A DNA stretch of 64,000 nucleotides, taken from NCBI RefSeq assembly GCF_029633825.1, contig NZ_CP090640.1, forward strand, positions 2,170,001 through 2,234,000, in the 5' to 3' direction. This DNA is from Burkholderia contaminans. Lineage in GTDB: Bacteria > Pseudomonadota > Gammaproteobacteria > Burkholderiales > Burkholderiaceae. The notes under the pieces are model-generated. The model did not search any database, had not been told where the DNA came from, and worked only from the letters and a program-made list of their open reading frames with translations. Position numbers and translations under genes: made by a program. This document shows, piece after piece, positions 29,055-38,102 of the stretch. Positions within the stretch are counted from its first letter, which is position 1, and every line of letters starts with the position of its first letter.

Positions 29055-29556
29055 GGTCACTGTCTCCGACGGGTTCCCTGTTCAGCGAAATGCATGCCAT
29101 CGCGCCGGGACCGTTGTCGAGACTGCGATTCGTGCTCAGGCGTTGCGAATTGCGTCGGAAAACGGCTGAAAATGTTTCAGGCCTGAAACGAGGGGGCTCG
29201 GGAATACTGCGGATTCAATCGGTACGCTTCAAGGATGAAAATCGTTGCAAGTGCCAATGACAGAGCGTATCGCCGCGCCGGGGCTATGTGCAGACGATTG
29301 ACATGCGTCGACCTCCTGAGCGATAAGGCCGCATCGCCCACCGCGCTGAAATCGGATTGTCGTATTCAGTGCCTATAACTAAGCTGTCTTGATCAAAATA
29401 ACTGGACGCGAGATAAGCGCCATCATGCGAGGCTTTGTTGTCGCCGCGCATCGGCATGGCGAATCGAGCCGCCTTCGGCTGACCCGATTCGATCCTTTTC
29501 GCACGTGACCTGACGTGCACGGCAATCGTTAGACGGTTGATGAACGGGGTGAGCAT
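29055..29556. other. 502-base intergenic region between the secreted protein and the sigma-54 activator
   Basis: No open frame I can support. It holds a perfect 16-base palindrome GTTTCAGGCCTGAAAC (29174-29189), a candidate operator, and a hairpin-forming stretch at 29461-29490 (GAATCG/CGATTC outside AGCCG/CGGCT) about 70 bases before the activator ATG. No convincing sigma-54 promoter was seen. Confidence 0.4.
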
Positions 29557-30954
29557 ATGGGCGCCGATCAGCGGCACGTGATCTACTATTCGCGCGAACC
29601 GAACGACGCGTTGCGCGGCCATTTCGACGAATGCGGTTGGCGTGTCGATCTCGCGGAGACCGTGCGAGACGTACGGCGCGTCGTGCAGCATGGTGTCGCA
29701 ACGGCAGGGCTGCTCGATTTTTCGCCGGGTTTCAAGCCTTCCGACCTGCGCGAACTCGAATCCTGTCTGAGCATTCAGCACATCGGCTGGATCGCGGCGA
29801 CGCGCCGCGGCCAGTTGCAGGACGTTACGCTGCGCCATCTCATTCGCGACTACTGCTTCGACTACGTGACGATGCCGTACGAAACGGCGCGGATCGTCGA
29901 GACAGTCGGCCATGCGCACGGGATGATCGCGCTGACCGAAACCGTTGCGCCGCCCGTCGGCGCCGGACGCAGCGAAGGCGAAATGGTCGGGACCTGCGAT
30001 GCGATGCTCGGGCTCTTCAGGACGATACGCCGCGTCGCGGCGACCGACGCGCCGGTGTTCATCTCCGGCGAATCGGGTACGGGCAAGGAGCTGACGGCGG
30101 TCGCAATTCACGAACGGTCATCGCGCGCACAGGCGCCTTTCATCGCGATCAATTGCGGTGCGATTCCGTCGACGCTGCTGCAGGCCGAACTGTTCGGCTA
30201 TGAGCGCGGCGCGTTCACCGGCGCGAACCAGCGCAAGATCGGCCGCGTCGAGGCGGCCAACGGCGGCACGCTGTTTCTCGACGAGATCGGCGACTTGCCG
30301 CTCGAAAGCCAGGCGAGCCTGCTGCGCTTCCTGCAGGAAGGCAAGATCGAGCGGTTGGGTGCTCATGTGTCGGTGCCCGTCGACGTGCGCGTGATCTGCG
30401 CGACGCACGTGGACATGGAAGCGGCGCTGCGCGAGGGGCGGTTCCGCGAGGACCTGTTCCATCGCCTGTGCGTGTTGAAGATCGAGGAGCCGCCGCTGCG
30501 CGCGCGCGGCAAGGACATCGAGGTGCTCGCGCGCCACATGCTCGAACGTTTCAAGGGCGACGCGCATCGTCGGCTGCGCGGCTTCTCCCCTGACGCGGTC
30601 GCGTCGCTGTACGGCTATTCGTGGCCGGGCAACGTGCGCGAGCTGATCAATCGCGTGCGCCGGGCGATCGTCATGTCGGAGGGCCGGCTGATCACCGCGG
30701 CCGATCTCGAGCTGAACGACTTCGCGACGCTCGCGCCCGTGTCGCTGCTGGAGGCACGCGAGGCGGCCGAACGGCAGGCGATCGAGCAGGCGCTGTTGCG
30801 TCATCGCGGCCGTTTCGCGGATGCCGCGCGCGAGCTCGGCGTGTCGCGCGTCACGCTCTACCGGCTGATGTGCGCACACGGCATGCGTGATCGCGGCGAC
30901 ACGCTGGCAGGGTTTTCGGCGCCGTTGCCGGAGCTTCCTCACCACGCTTGCTAA
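29557..30954 (+). CDS. Sigma-54-dependent activator with degenerate receiver domain
   Basis: A 465-residue bacterial enhancer-binding protein. The N-terminal ~130 residues look like a receiver domain that has lost key residues: there is no Asp/Glu pair on the first strand (VIYYSREP) and the conserved Lys is Met in DYVTMPY, although LLDF could keep an Asp. This resembles VpsR/FleQ-type regulators that respond to c-di-GMP rather than phosphorylation. The AAA+ domain has Walker A GESGTGKE (Lys about 177), the sigma-54 contact GAFTGA (218-223) and LFLDEIGDL; a Fis-type HTH ([19 protein letters not shown]) ends the protein. Sits 41 bases before thyA. Function inferred, not known. Confidence 0.88.
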   Translation: MGADQRHVIYYSREPNDALRGHFDECGWRVDLAETVRDVRRVVQHGVATAGLLDFSPGFKPSDLRELESCLSIQHIGWIAATRRGQLQDVTLRHLIRDYCFDYVTMPYETARIVETVGHAHGMIALTETVAPPVGAGRSEGEMVGTCDAMLGLFRTIRRVAATDAPVFISGESGTGKELTAVAIHERSSRAQAPFIAINCGAIPSTLLQAELFGYERGAFTGANQRKIGRVEAANGGTLFLDEIGDLPLESQASLLRFLQEGKIERLGAHVSVPVDVRVICATHVDMEAALREGRFREDLFHRLCVLKIEEPPLRARGKDIEVLARHMLERFKGDAHRRLRGFSPDAVASLYGYSWPGNVRELINRVRRAIVMSEGRLITAADLELNDFATLAPVSLLEAREAAERQAIEQALLRHRGRFADAARELGVSRVTLYRLMCAHGMRDRGDTLAGFSAPLPELPHHAC

Positions 30955-30995
30955 AATTAGCGGGTACGGCCGCCCTCGCGGCCGAAGGAACCCGC

Positions 30996-31967
30996 ATGAA
31001 ACAGTATCTCGATCTCGTCCGTACCATTCTCGATACCGGCACCTGGCAGGAGAACCGCACGGGGATCCGCACCATCAGCATGCCGGGCGCGATGCTGCGC
31101 TTCGACCTGCAGCAAGGCTTCCCGGCCGTGACGACCAAGAAGCTAGCATTCAAGTCCGCGATCGGCGAACTGGTCGGCTTCCTGCGCGCGACGCGCAGCG
31201 CGGCCGATTTCCGCGCGCTCGGCTGCAAGGTGTGGGACGCGAACGCGAACGAGAACGCGCAATGGCTCGCGAACCCGTATCGCCAGGGCGTCGACGATCT
31301 CGGTGACGTGTACGGCGTGCAATGGCGCCAGTGGCCGGGCTACAAGGTGCTCGACGCGGGCGCCGACGCGCAGATCGCCGATGCGACGCGCCGCGGCTTC
31401 CGGATCGTTACGCGTTTCGACGAAGACGGCGCGCCGAAGGTGCTGCTGTACAAGGCAATCGACCAGTTGCGCCAATGCCTGGACACGATCATGGAGAATC
31501 CGTCCGACCGCCGCATCCTGTTTCACGCGTGGAATCCGGCCGTGCTCGACCAGATCGCGCTGCCCGCGTGCCACTTGCTGTACCAGTTCCTGCCGAATGC
31601 GACGAAGCGCGAAATCTCGCTGTGCCTGTACATCCGCAGCAACGACGTCGGCCTGGGTACGCCGTTCAACCTGACGGAAGGGGCCGCACTGCTGGAACTC
31701 GTCGGCCGGCTGACGGGCTACACGCCGCGCTGGTTCACGTACTTCATCGGTGACGCGCACATCTACGAGAACCAGCTCGACATGCTGCAGCGCCAGCTCA
31801 CGCGAGAGCCGTATGACAGCCCGCGGCTCGAGATTGCCGAGCGCGTGCCGGAATACGCGAAGACGGGCGTCTATGCGCCCGAGTGGCTGGAGCAGATCGA
31901 ACCGTCCGATTTCTCGCTCGTCGGCTACCGCCACCATGAGCCGCTGACCGCGCCGATGGCGGTCTGA
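30996..31967 (+). CDS. thyA: Thymidylate synthase
   Basis: Methylates dUMP to dTMP with methylene-tetrahydrofolate, which it turns to dihydrofolate, the substrate of FolA. The 323-residue protein is the long form (E. coli has 264), with the insertion between residues about 90 and 140 seen in some Gram-positive and betaproteobacterial enzymes. It has [10 protein letters not shown], the nucleophile Cys in PACHLLYQF (about 192) and [12 protein letters not shown]. Start [15 protein letters not shown] at 30996 follows GAAGGAACCCGC. Adjacent to the sigma-54 activator. Confidence 0.96.
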   Translation: MKQYLDLVRTILDTGTWQENRTGIRTISMPGAMLRFDLQQGFPAVTTKKLAFKSAIGELVGFLRATRSAADFRALGCKVWDANANENAQWLANPYRQGVDDLGDVYGVQWRQWPGYKVLDAGADAQIADATRRGFRIVTRFDEDGAPKVLLYKAIDQLRQCLDTIMENPSDRRILFHAWNPAVLDQIALPACHLLYQFLPNATKREISLCLYIRSNDVGLGTPFNLTEGAALLELVGRLTGYTPRWFTYFIGDAHIYENQLDMLQRQLTREPYDSPRLEIAERVPEYAKTGVYAPEWLEQIEPSDFSLVGYRHHEPLTAPMAV

Positions 31968-32012
31968 TCGAGCAACCCGGGCCGCGCGGGAGCATCAATC
32001 CGCACCCGGTAG

Positions 32013-32051
32013 GAAAAAGGCCCGACCGGCTGATCCCGGTCGGGCCTTTTT
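32013..32051. terminator. Bidirectional terminator between thyA and the DUF6600-like gene
   Basis: AAAAAGGCCCGACCGG pairs with CCGGTCGGGCCTTTTT (32014-32029 and 32036-32051). It can end both converging transcripts. Confidence 0.92.
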
Positions 32052-32069
32052 GTTTCACGTTTGCGGCGC

Positions 32070-34658
32070 TTACTGACGATGCCGCTCTTCGTGACCGCCT
32101 TGCGGCGGGTTGCTCGGGTGGGGCGCCTCGACGTGCGGCGCCGGTTGCGGCCGCGGCTCCACGTGCGGTGCGGGCATCGACGGGCGCGGTTCCATGCGAG
32201 GCGCCGGCTGCGGCCGCGGTTCCACACGTGGTGCGGGCTGCGGCCGCGGCTCCATGCGCGGCGCCTGCGGTTGCGGACGCGGCATGTCGTGCACGGCGGG
32301 GGCCGGCGGACGGTACTCGTTCACACGGGGCGGCGCGACTTCGCGATGCGGCGCCGGTTGCGCGAATTCGGGGCGCGGTTGCGGCGCAGGGGCCGCCCGT
32401 TCCGGTTGGGATTGCCCATGCTGGGCCGGCGACTGGAAATCGGGGCGCGGACGCGGCTGCGGAACCTGCGCCGTGTTGTCGAGCCGCGGTTGCGGCAGTG
32501 CACGCGGCGCTTCGTTACGGCTGCCGGGCTGCGCGCTCTGTGGAGTCGGCATGCCGTCCGGATGCGGGACCGCTGCGCTGCGCACCGGCGGCAGCGCATT
32601 CTGTCCTGCGGCATGCAGCGCGGTCGGAGGAGCAGGGCGCTGACGTTCCATCGGCGTGTGCGGCTGCATCCACGCGGGCGACGGCGCTTCGGCTGCGCGC
32701 GCATTGCCGATCCCGGCCTGACTGTTGTTCGCTACCGGCGGATGCGGGACGCCGTTGCCGGGCCCGAATGCCTGATGCGGCACCGGGTTGCCGGGTGCCT
32801 GCGGCACGGCACCGTTGGCGAAACGCGGTGCGTTGGGGTTTTCGCCGTTCGCCGGTCGCGCGACATTCGGCATGCCCGGCATCGGTGTGCCCGGCTGCCC
32901 GGCCTGTACGGCGGCCGGCTGGCCTTCGCGAGGCGCGCGAGCCGGTTGCACGACGGGGCCGTGCGGATTCACGAGCTGCACGTTGCGCATCGCCCATGCG
33001 CCGCCGTCCGGCTTGCCCGCAACGCGGACCGGGCGAGCCGTATAGTCGGCAGGCACGTTCGTCTTCACGACAGGTGCGCCGGCACCCGGTACGCGCCCGC
33101 CCTGCTGCGCGAGGTGGGCCGCCGCGTGGTCGCGATATGCGGCCGGCACGGCGGGATTGCGTGTCGCGACGAACGGGTGCTGGGCGATCGCTGCAGGCGG
33201 ACGGTAGCTCGCATTGCGCAGCCCGCCCGTGAAGCTTTGGCGCACCGGTGCAATGCCCGGGGTCCCCGGCGTGACGTGCGCGTTGCGCCATTGTTGCGGA
33301 TCGACGTGCTGCGAGAAGTGCGCGACCGGCTGGCCGTGCACGAACGCGGAGGCAGGCACGGCCGTGATCGCGTGCGGCGCGCGGAAGTTCACGTACGTCT
33401 TGTTGATGTTGGTGATATTGGTGATGTTCGTCACGTTCACGGTCTTGTTCACGTTGACGTTGTTCACCACGATGTTGCGGTTCACACGGTCGTAGTAGTG
33501 CGGGCTCCAGCCGCCCCAGCCCGGATGCCACGGTTCGCCCGGGCCGAGCGCGAACCACGCGCAGCCGGCCGCGGCGACACCGCCCACCGTGAGCGCGATG
33601 CTCCAGTCGGGGCCGCCGCCACCGCCCACGAACGCGACCAGTGCCGGCGCATAGACCGGCGGCTGGCTGACGACCAGCGGGCCCGGTACCCAGGCCCAGC
33701 TATCGTCCACGTACGCCCAGCGGCCATAGTGATACGGCGCGAAACCCCATGGTGCATCGTCGACCCACGTCCAGCCCCACGGTGCCTGCCAGATCCAGTG
33801 GCCGTCGTGATACGGCGCCCAGTCGGCCGGCGTGTCGTTCGGCACCCATACCTGACCGTAGTTCGGGGTTTCGCGCCATGTGCCGTTCGCGTCGAGATCC
33901 TGGTAGCCGGGGATGTCGCGGGACACATAGCGGGCCGATACCGAGCGCTCCTCGGCCGCGTCGCGGCTGGCGGCCCACTGGTCGAGCGGATCGGGGCCCG
34001 GGGCGGCGGATTGCTGCGCGACCTGCAGGTCGGTGCCGGTGAACACGACCTGCTGCCCGGGCGACAGCGGGTACTGGCCGTTGCTGCCGTAGACGGTCGC
34101 ACTGCCGCTGCGCACCGTGACCGTCGTGCTCGTACCGTTCGGCGCGACGTCGACGCGATAGTCGCCGGGGCCCGTGATGCCGAGCGCGAGATTAGGCGTG
34201 TCGATTTCGTACGATCCGCCGGCCGGCAGATCGCGCACGTGCGTCGATACGGTGCCGAGCCCCACTTTCAGCTGGGTCGTCGTGTCGTCGAGGTTCAGCA
34301 CCGACAGGCTCGTCGATTCACCGAGCCGCACCGCGGTCGAGCCGATGTGCAGTTCCGAGCGTGCACCGGCATCGTTCCAGAGCTGGTCGCCGGTCGTCAG
34401 CGGCCGGTTCACGGCGGCATACGACCACGTATCGGTGCCGGCCGGTTCGGTCGTCACGGCACCCGACAGGTAATTGAGCCGCGCGACACGGCTGGGTGGA
34501 TCGCCGCCCGGTTGCCGTGCCGGGGCCGCATAGGGCGGCGCGCCGGCCGATTGTGCGAATGCGGGGGGCAGTGCCGCAAGCGCGACGAACGCGACCAGCG
34601 TGCAGCGGGCGGTTCGCTTGAGCGTGAACAGGGTGGCCATGGTGAGCGTCTTCGTCAT
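32070..34658 (-). CDS. Exported FecR/DUF6600-like protein with long Pro-rich tail
   Basis: An 862-residue protein of unknown function. It has a signal peptide (TLVAFVALAALPPAFA), then a FecR-like domain (about 60-200, including LNYLSGAVTTEPAG and SGSATVYG), Trp/Tyr-rich YxWGxW-type repeats (GHWIWQAPWGWTWVDDAPWG, about 290-330) typical of DUF6600, a short Asn/Val/Thr-rich stretch NKTVNVTNITNITNINKT (about 400), and some 430 residues of Pro/Gln/Arg/Ala low-complexity tail with PRPQPAPR-like repeats. The overall shape suggests an envelope or surface protein. A long antisense frame here is an artefact of GC bias. Confidence 0.8.
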   Translation of the reverse strand: MTKTLTMATLFTLKRTARCTLVAFVALAALPPAFAQSAGAPPYAAPARQPGGDPPSRVARLNYLSGAVTTEPAGTDTWSYAAVNRPLTTGDQLWNDAGARSELHIGSTAVRLGESTSLSVLNLDDTTTQLKVGLGTVSTHVRDLPAGGSYEIDTPNLALGITGPGDYRVDVAPNGTSTTVTVRSGSATVYGSNGQYPLSPGQQVVFTGTDLQVAQQSAAPGPDPLDQWAASRDAAEERSVSARYVSRDIPGYQDLDANGTWRETPNYGQVWVPNDTPADWAPYHDGHWIWQAPWGWTWVDDAPWGFAPYHYGRWAYVDDSWAWVPGPLVVSQPPVYAPALVAFVGGGGGPDWSIALTVGGVAAAGCAWFALGPGEPWHPGWGGWSPHYYDRVNRNIVVNNVNVNKTVNVTNITNITNINKTYVNFRAPHAITAVPASAFVHGQPVAHFSQHVDPQQWRNAHVTPGTPGIAPVRQSFTGGLRNASYRPPAAIAQHPFVATRNPAVPAAYRDHAAAHLAQQGGRVPGAGAPVVKTNVPADYTARPVRVAGKPDGGAWAMRNVQLVNPHGPVVQPARAPREGQPAAVQAGQPGTPMPGMPNVARPANGENPNAPRFANGAVPQAPGNPVPHQAFGPGNGVPHPPVANNSQAGIGNARAAEAPSPAWMQPHTPMERQRPAPPTALHAAGQNALPPVRSAAVPHPDGMPTPQSAQPGSRNEAPRALPQPRLDNTAQVPQPRPRPDFQSPAQHGQSQPERAAPAPQPRPEFAQPAPHREVAPPRVNEYRPPAPAVHDMPRPQPQAPRMEPRPQPAPRVEPRPQPAPRMEPRPSMPAPHVEPRPQPAPHVEAPHPSNPPQGGHEERHRQ

Positions 34659-34802
34659 TATCGCGGCGCGTCGATTCGTGCCGCTGAGTTCACAATATCC
34701 GTTCGGCCTGTTTCAATGCTCGGTGTTTTGTAAGTCGAATGGCACGCGATGTAACAAAACCTGTCGATCGCGCGCCGTTGTCGTGCAGACGCAATCCAGG
34801 CG

Positions 34803-35510
34803 TCAAGCGGACGTAAGCCACCCGTCGAAAACCTGCTGTCCGGGCACGGTGACGCGCAGCACGCGCGGCCGCGCGGCGCGCTCGATCCAGCCGTGCGCGC
34901 AGAAGCTCTCGAGCAGCGCCGCTCCGAGCGCGCCGCCGAGATGCGAGCGCCGTTCGCTCCAGTCGAGGCAGCCGCATGCGAAGCGGCGCCGGCGCGTGCG
35001 CTGCTGCGCGACGTCGATGCCCCATTGCGCGAGCGCCTGGGTGCCGAGCTCGGTGGTCTCGATCGCATTGCCGTCGGCAAGCAGCCAGCCGCGCGCGGTG
35101 AGCCCGTCGAAGATGCGCACCGCAAGTTCGCCGGCCATGTGGTCGTAGCAGGTGCGCGCATAGCGCAATTCGGCCGGGACCGTGCGGGACGGCGCCGGAA
35201 CCGGGCGATGCGGCGCGGCTGCGCGGGCGACGTTCGCGAGCGCCTCGAGCGATGCCGCGATGTCGGCCGATGCGATCCGGTAGTAGCGGTGCCGGCCGCG
35301 CACGTCGAGCGCGAGCAGGCCACCCTCGGTCAAGCGCGCGAGATGGGCGCTTGCGGCGGACGGCGACAGCCCCGCGATCATCGTCAGCTCGCCCGCCGGT
35401 CGCGCGCTGCCGTCCATCAGCACCCACAGCATCGCGGCGCGCCCGGGGTCGGCGATCAGCGAGCCGATGCGGCTCAGGCCCGGAAAGTGGTGGTCGTCTT
35501 GGTCGGTCAT
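34803..35510 (-). CDS. ArsR-type winged-helix regulator with long C-terminal domain
   Basis: A 235-residue regulator. The N-terminal winged HTH (LIADPGRAAMLWVLMDG, LTMIAGLSPSAASAHLARL recognition helix, RGRHRYYRIA wing) is ArsR-like; a C-terminal part of about 130 residues has Cys and His residues (CGCLDWSERRSH, FCAHGW), perhaps for metal or redox sensing. No classical ELCVC metal-binding motif. Target genes unknown; divergent from the small lipoprotein gene about 200 bases away. Confidence 0.75.
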   Translation of the reverse strand: MTDQDDHHFPGLSRIGSLIADPGRAAMLWVLMDGSARPAGELTMIAGLSPSAASAHLARLTEGGLLALDVRGRHRYYRIASADIAASLEALANVARAAAPHRPVPAPSRTVPAELRYARTCYDHMAGELAVRIFDGLTARGWLLADGNAIETTELGTQALAQWGIDVAQQRTRRRRFACGCLDWSERRSHLGGALGAALLESFCAHGWIERAARPRVLRVTVPGQQVFDGWLTSA

Positions 35511-35706
35511 CGTCGTGTCTCGTCAGGCGGGATGATCTTCAGTGTAGTGGGCGCGCGCATTCGATGTTTCGCTTGTGATTGAAATGTCGGATGCAGTGGC
35601 GCGGGCATCGTCGAGGCGGCGGAACCGGGCCGCGGCCGCTTGCGGCGCGCGCGTAGAATGGCCGAAAGCGGCCGCAGCGGGCGGCCGCACGTGATACGAC
35701 GCAACG

Positions 35707-35847
35707 ATGAAGAAGATTTTCTGTTTGCTGGCGGCCGCGCTCGTCTGCGCGGCCTGTGCGCAGGGCGGTGCGGGCGCGGCCGGCGAGCGCGGCGGCAGCA
35801 TCGAGATGTACGGAACGATCGACCAGGGCATTACGGTGCGCCGCTGA
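35707..35847 (+). CDS. Small lipoprotein (46 aa) with porin-like C-terminus
   Basis: A short frame beginning MKKIFCLLAAALVCAACAQGG and ending after GSIEMYGTIDQGITVRR. The N-terminus is a lipoprotein signal with lipobox VCAAC, so the mature protein would be about 30 residues, lipidated on Cys17. The tail GSIEMYGTIDQGIT closely resembles the mature N-terminus of Burkholderia trimeric porins (SSVTLYGVIDAGIT type), including the YGxID core. Family recognition is from memory of similar small Burkholderia lipoproteins, not a search. It may bind or mimic a porin first strand. Confidence 0.7.
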   Translation: MKKIFCLLAAALVCAACAQGGAGAAGERGGSIEMYGTIDQGITVRR

Positions 35848-35976
35848 CCGGTGCGGCCGTGCGCGCGCCGGGCCAATCCCCGCCAGCCGCGCCACACGGG
35901 GCGCTCCGCGACGCGTTGCCGCAGTGCAACGTATAATGGCCCGATTACAGCGCCCCTGCCGCCTGGAGCCAACAAG

Positions 35977-36489
35977 ATGTCCCAACCGTCCCCCGTACCG
36001 GCCGCGCTCGACCGCACCGAAACCGTATTCCGCTTCCTCGCCGAGCCGTCGTCCGTGAACTTCGGCGGCAAGGTGCATGGCGGCGCGCTGATGAAGTGGA
36101 TCGACGAGGTGGCCTATGCGTGCGCGGCCGTCTGGTCGAGCCGCTATTGCGTGACGGTCAGCGTCGGCAACATCCGTTTCCAGCGTCCGATCATGGTCGG
36201 CAATCTGGTCGAGCTGAAGGCGCGCGTCGTCGCGACGGGCCGCACCAGCATGCACATCCACGTGTCCGTGCATGCCGGCGATCCGAAGGGCGGCATGCTG
36301 CGCCAGACGACCGATTGCCTCGTCGTGTTCGTCGCAGTCGACGAGAACGGGAACCCGGTGCCGGTGCCGCCGTTCGTGCCCGAGACCGACGAGCAGAAGG
36401 TGCTCGCGAAATATGCGGCCGACGTGCGGGCCGCGCTCGACAAGATCGTCGAGATGAAACCGGAAGAGGTCGCGAAGGGCGCGGTCTGA
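35977..36489 (+). CDS. Acyl-CoA thioesterase (YciA-like hotdog family)
   Basis: A 170-residue single-hotdog thioesterase hydrolysing acyl-CoA; YciA-type enzymes act broadly. It has NFGGKVHGGALMKWIDEVA and VGNIRFQRPIMVGNLVEL, with the catalytic acidic residue in WIDEVA. Start MSQPSPVPAALDR at 35977 follows CTGGAGCCAACAAG; a TATAAT -10-like element lies at 35932-35937. Convergent with fumC. Confidence 0.88.
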   Translation: MSQPSPVPAALDRTETVFRFLAEPSSVNFGGKVHGGALMKWIDEVAYACAAVWSSRYCVTVSVGNIRFQRPIMVGNLVELKARVVATGRTSMHIHVSVHAGDPKGGMLRQTTDCLVVFVAVDENGNPVPVPPFVPETDEQKVLAKYAADVRAALDKIVEMKPEEVAKGAV

Positions 36490-36552
36490 CCGCTGCGGGC
36501 GCCGCGCATCGCGCCGCGCCCGTCATCCTGCCTCTTCCTGCCGTTTCTGCCG

Positions 36553-37947
36553 TTACTGCGATCCGATCATCTGCTCGGGACGTACCCACGCATCGAATTC
36601 CGCCTCGGTCAGGTAGCCGAGCGCGAGCGCGGCCGCCTTCAGCGTCGTGCCATCCTTGTGCGCCTTCTTCGCGATTTGCGCCGACTTGTCGTAGCCGATG
36701 TGCGGATTGAGCGCCGTCACCAGCATCAGCGATTCGTTCAGCAGCAGGTCGATCCGCGAGCGGTTCGGCTCGATGCCCACCGCGCAGTGGTCGTTGAAGC
36801 TCTGCGCGCCGTCAGCGAGCAGCCGTACCGACTGCAGCACGTTGTGCGCGATCATCGGCCGGAACACGTTCAGCTCGAAATTGCCGCTCGCGCCGCCGAC
36901 GTTGACCGCGACGTCGTTGCCGAACACCTGGCAGCACAGCATCGTCACGGCTTCGGACTGCGTCGGGTTCACCTTGCCCGGCATGATCGAGCTGCCCGGC
37001 TCGTTCTCCGGAATCGACAGTTCGCCGAGCCCGCAGCGCGGCCCGCTTGCGAGCCAGCGGACGTCGTTCGCGATCTTCATCAGGCCGGCTGCAACCGTCT
37101 TCAGTGCGCCGTGCGCGAATACCAGCGCGTCGGCCGCGGCCATTACCTCGAACTTGCTCGGCGCCGTCACGAACGGCAGCTTCGCGAGCCGGCCGATTTC
37201 ATCGGCGACGCGCACCGCGAACTCCGGATGCGCGTTCAGCCCGGTGCCGACCGCCGTGCCGCCGAGCGCGAGTTCATACAGGTGCGGCAGCGCCGATTCG
37301 ACGTGACGGATGCCCTGGTCGAGTTGCGCGACGTAACCGGAAAACTCCTGGCCGAGCGTGAGCGGCGTCGCGTCCTGCAGGTGCGTGCGGCCGATCTTCA
37401 CGATGTCGGCGAACGCCTTCGACTTCGCATCGAGCGTCGTGCGCAGCGTGCGCAGCGCCGGCAGCAGGTGGTTGACGATCGCGTAAGCGGCCGCGACGTG
37501 CATGGCAGTCGGGAAGACGTCGTTCGACGACTGGCCGCGGTTCACGTCGTCGTTCGGATGAACCTTGCGCGCTTCGCCGCGCTCGCCGCCCATCAGTTCG
37601 CTCGCGCGATTCGCGATCACCTCGTTGAGGTTCATGTTGGTCTGCGTGCCGGAACCCGTCTGCCACACGGCGAGCGGGAATTCGCGCGGATGCTTGCCGG
37701 CGATGATCTCGTCGGCCGCGTCGATGATCGCGCGCGCCTTGTCGTCGGCCAGCACGCCGAGCGACTGGTTCACGGCCGCCGCGGCGCGCTTGACGATCGC
37801 GAGCGCGTGGATCAGCTCGGGCGACTGCTTCTCGGTCGAGATCCGGAAATTCTGCAGCGAGCGCTCGGTCTGCGCGCCCCAGAGCCGGTCGGCCGGCACG
37901 GCGATTTCGCCGAACGTATCGCGTTCCATCCGAACTGCTTCGTTCAT
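36553..37947 (-). CDS. fumC: Fumarate hydratase class II
   Basis: Hydrates fumarate to L-malate in the TCA cycle; the iron-free, heat-stable enzyme class. The 464-residue protein has the fumarase/aspartase signature [13 protein letters not shown] (about 315-327), [14 protein letters not shown], a [16 protein letters not shown] segment and the C-terminal [20 protein letters not shown]. Length and start [14 protein letters not shown] fit FumC. Confidence 0.96.
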   Translation of the reverse strand: MNEAVRMERDTFGEIAVPADRLWGAQTERSLQNFRISTEKQSPELIHALAIVKRAAAAVNQSLGVLADDKARAIIDAADEIIAGKHPREFPLAVWQTGSGTQTNMNLNEVIANRASELMGGERGEARKVHPNDDVNRGQSSNDVFPTAMHVAAAYAIVNHLLPALRTLRTTLDAKSKAFADIVKIGRTHLQDATPLTLGQEFSGYVAQLDQGIRHVESALPHLYELALGGTAVGTGLNAHPEFAVRVADEIGRLAKLPFVTAPSKFEVMAAADALVFAHGALKTVAAGLMKIANDVRWLASGPRCGLGELSIPENEPGSSIMPGKVNPTQSEAVTMLCCQVFGNDVAVNVGGASGNFELNVFRPMIAHNVLQSVRLLADGAQSFNDHCAVGIEPNRSRIDLLLNESLMLVTALNPHIGYDKSAQIAKKAHKDGTTLKAAALALGYLTEAEFDAWVRPEQMIGSQ

Positions 37948-38102
37948 GATCCACTCCTCCAGGAAAGGGGAAAGGCCGCGCGCGGCCGCGCGGCATCAGA
38001 CGTAATCAGACGTATCGTGAGGCAGTCGCGCCGCTTGCGCGGCGTCTTGAGATCTTCAGCCGACTAGCATAGCGCCGGCCCGGATTTTGCGTCTTGTCGC
38101 GT

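Noticed and set aside
29055..29556. A -24/-12 sigma-54 promoter for the small secreted protein
   Set aside because: TGGCAC and TTGC appear adjacent on the minus strand near 29250, but without the required 10-base GG-to-GC spacing, so it is not a sigma-54 promoter.
32061..34733. 890-codon open frame on the plus strand opposite the DUF6600-like gene
   Set aside because: Composition is Arg/Ala/Gly-rich with no domain or signal. The minus-strand protein has a signal peptide and clear FecR and YxWGxW segments. High GC leaves antisense frames open.
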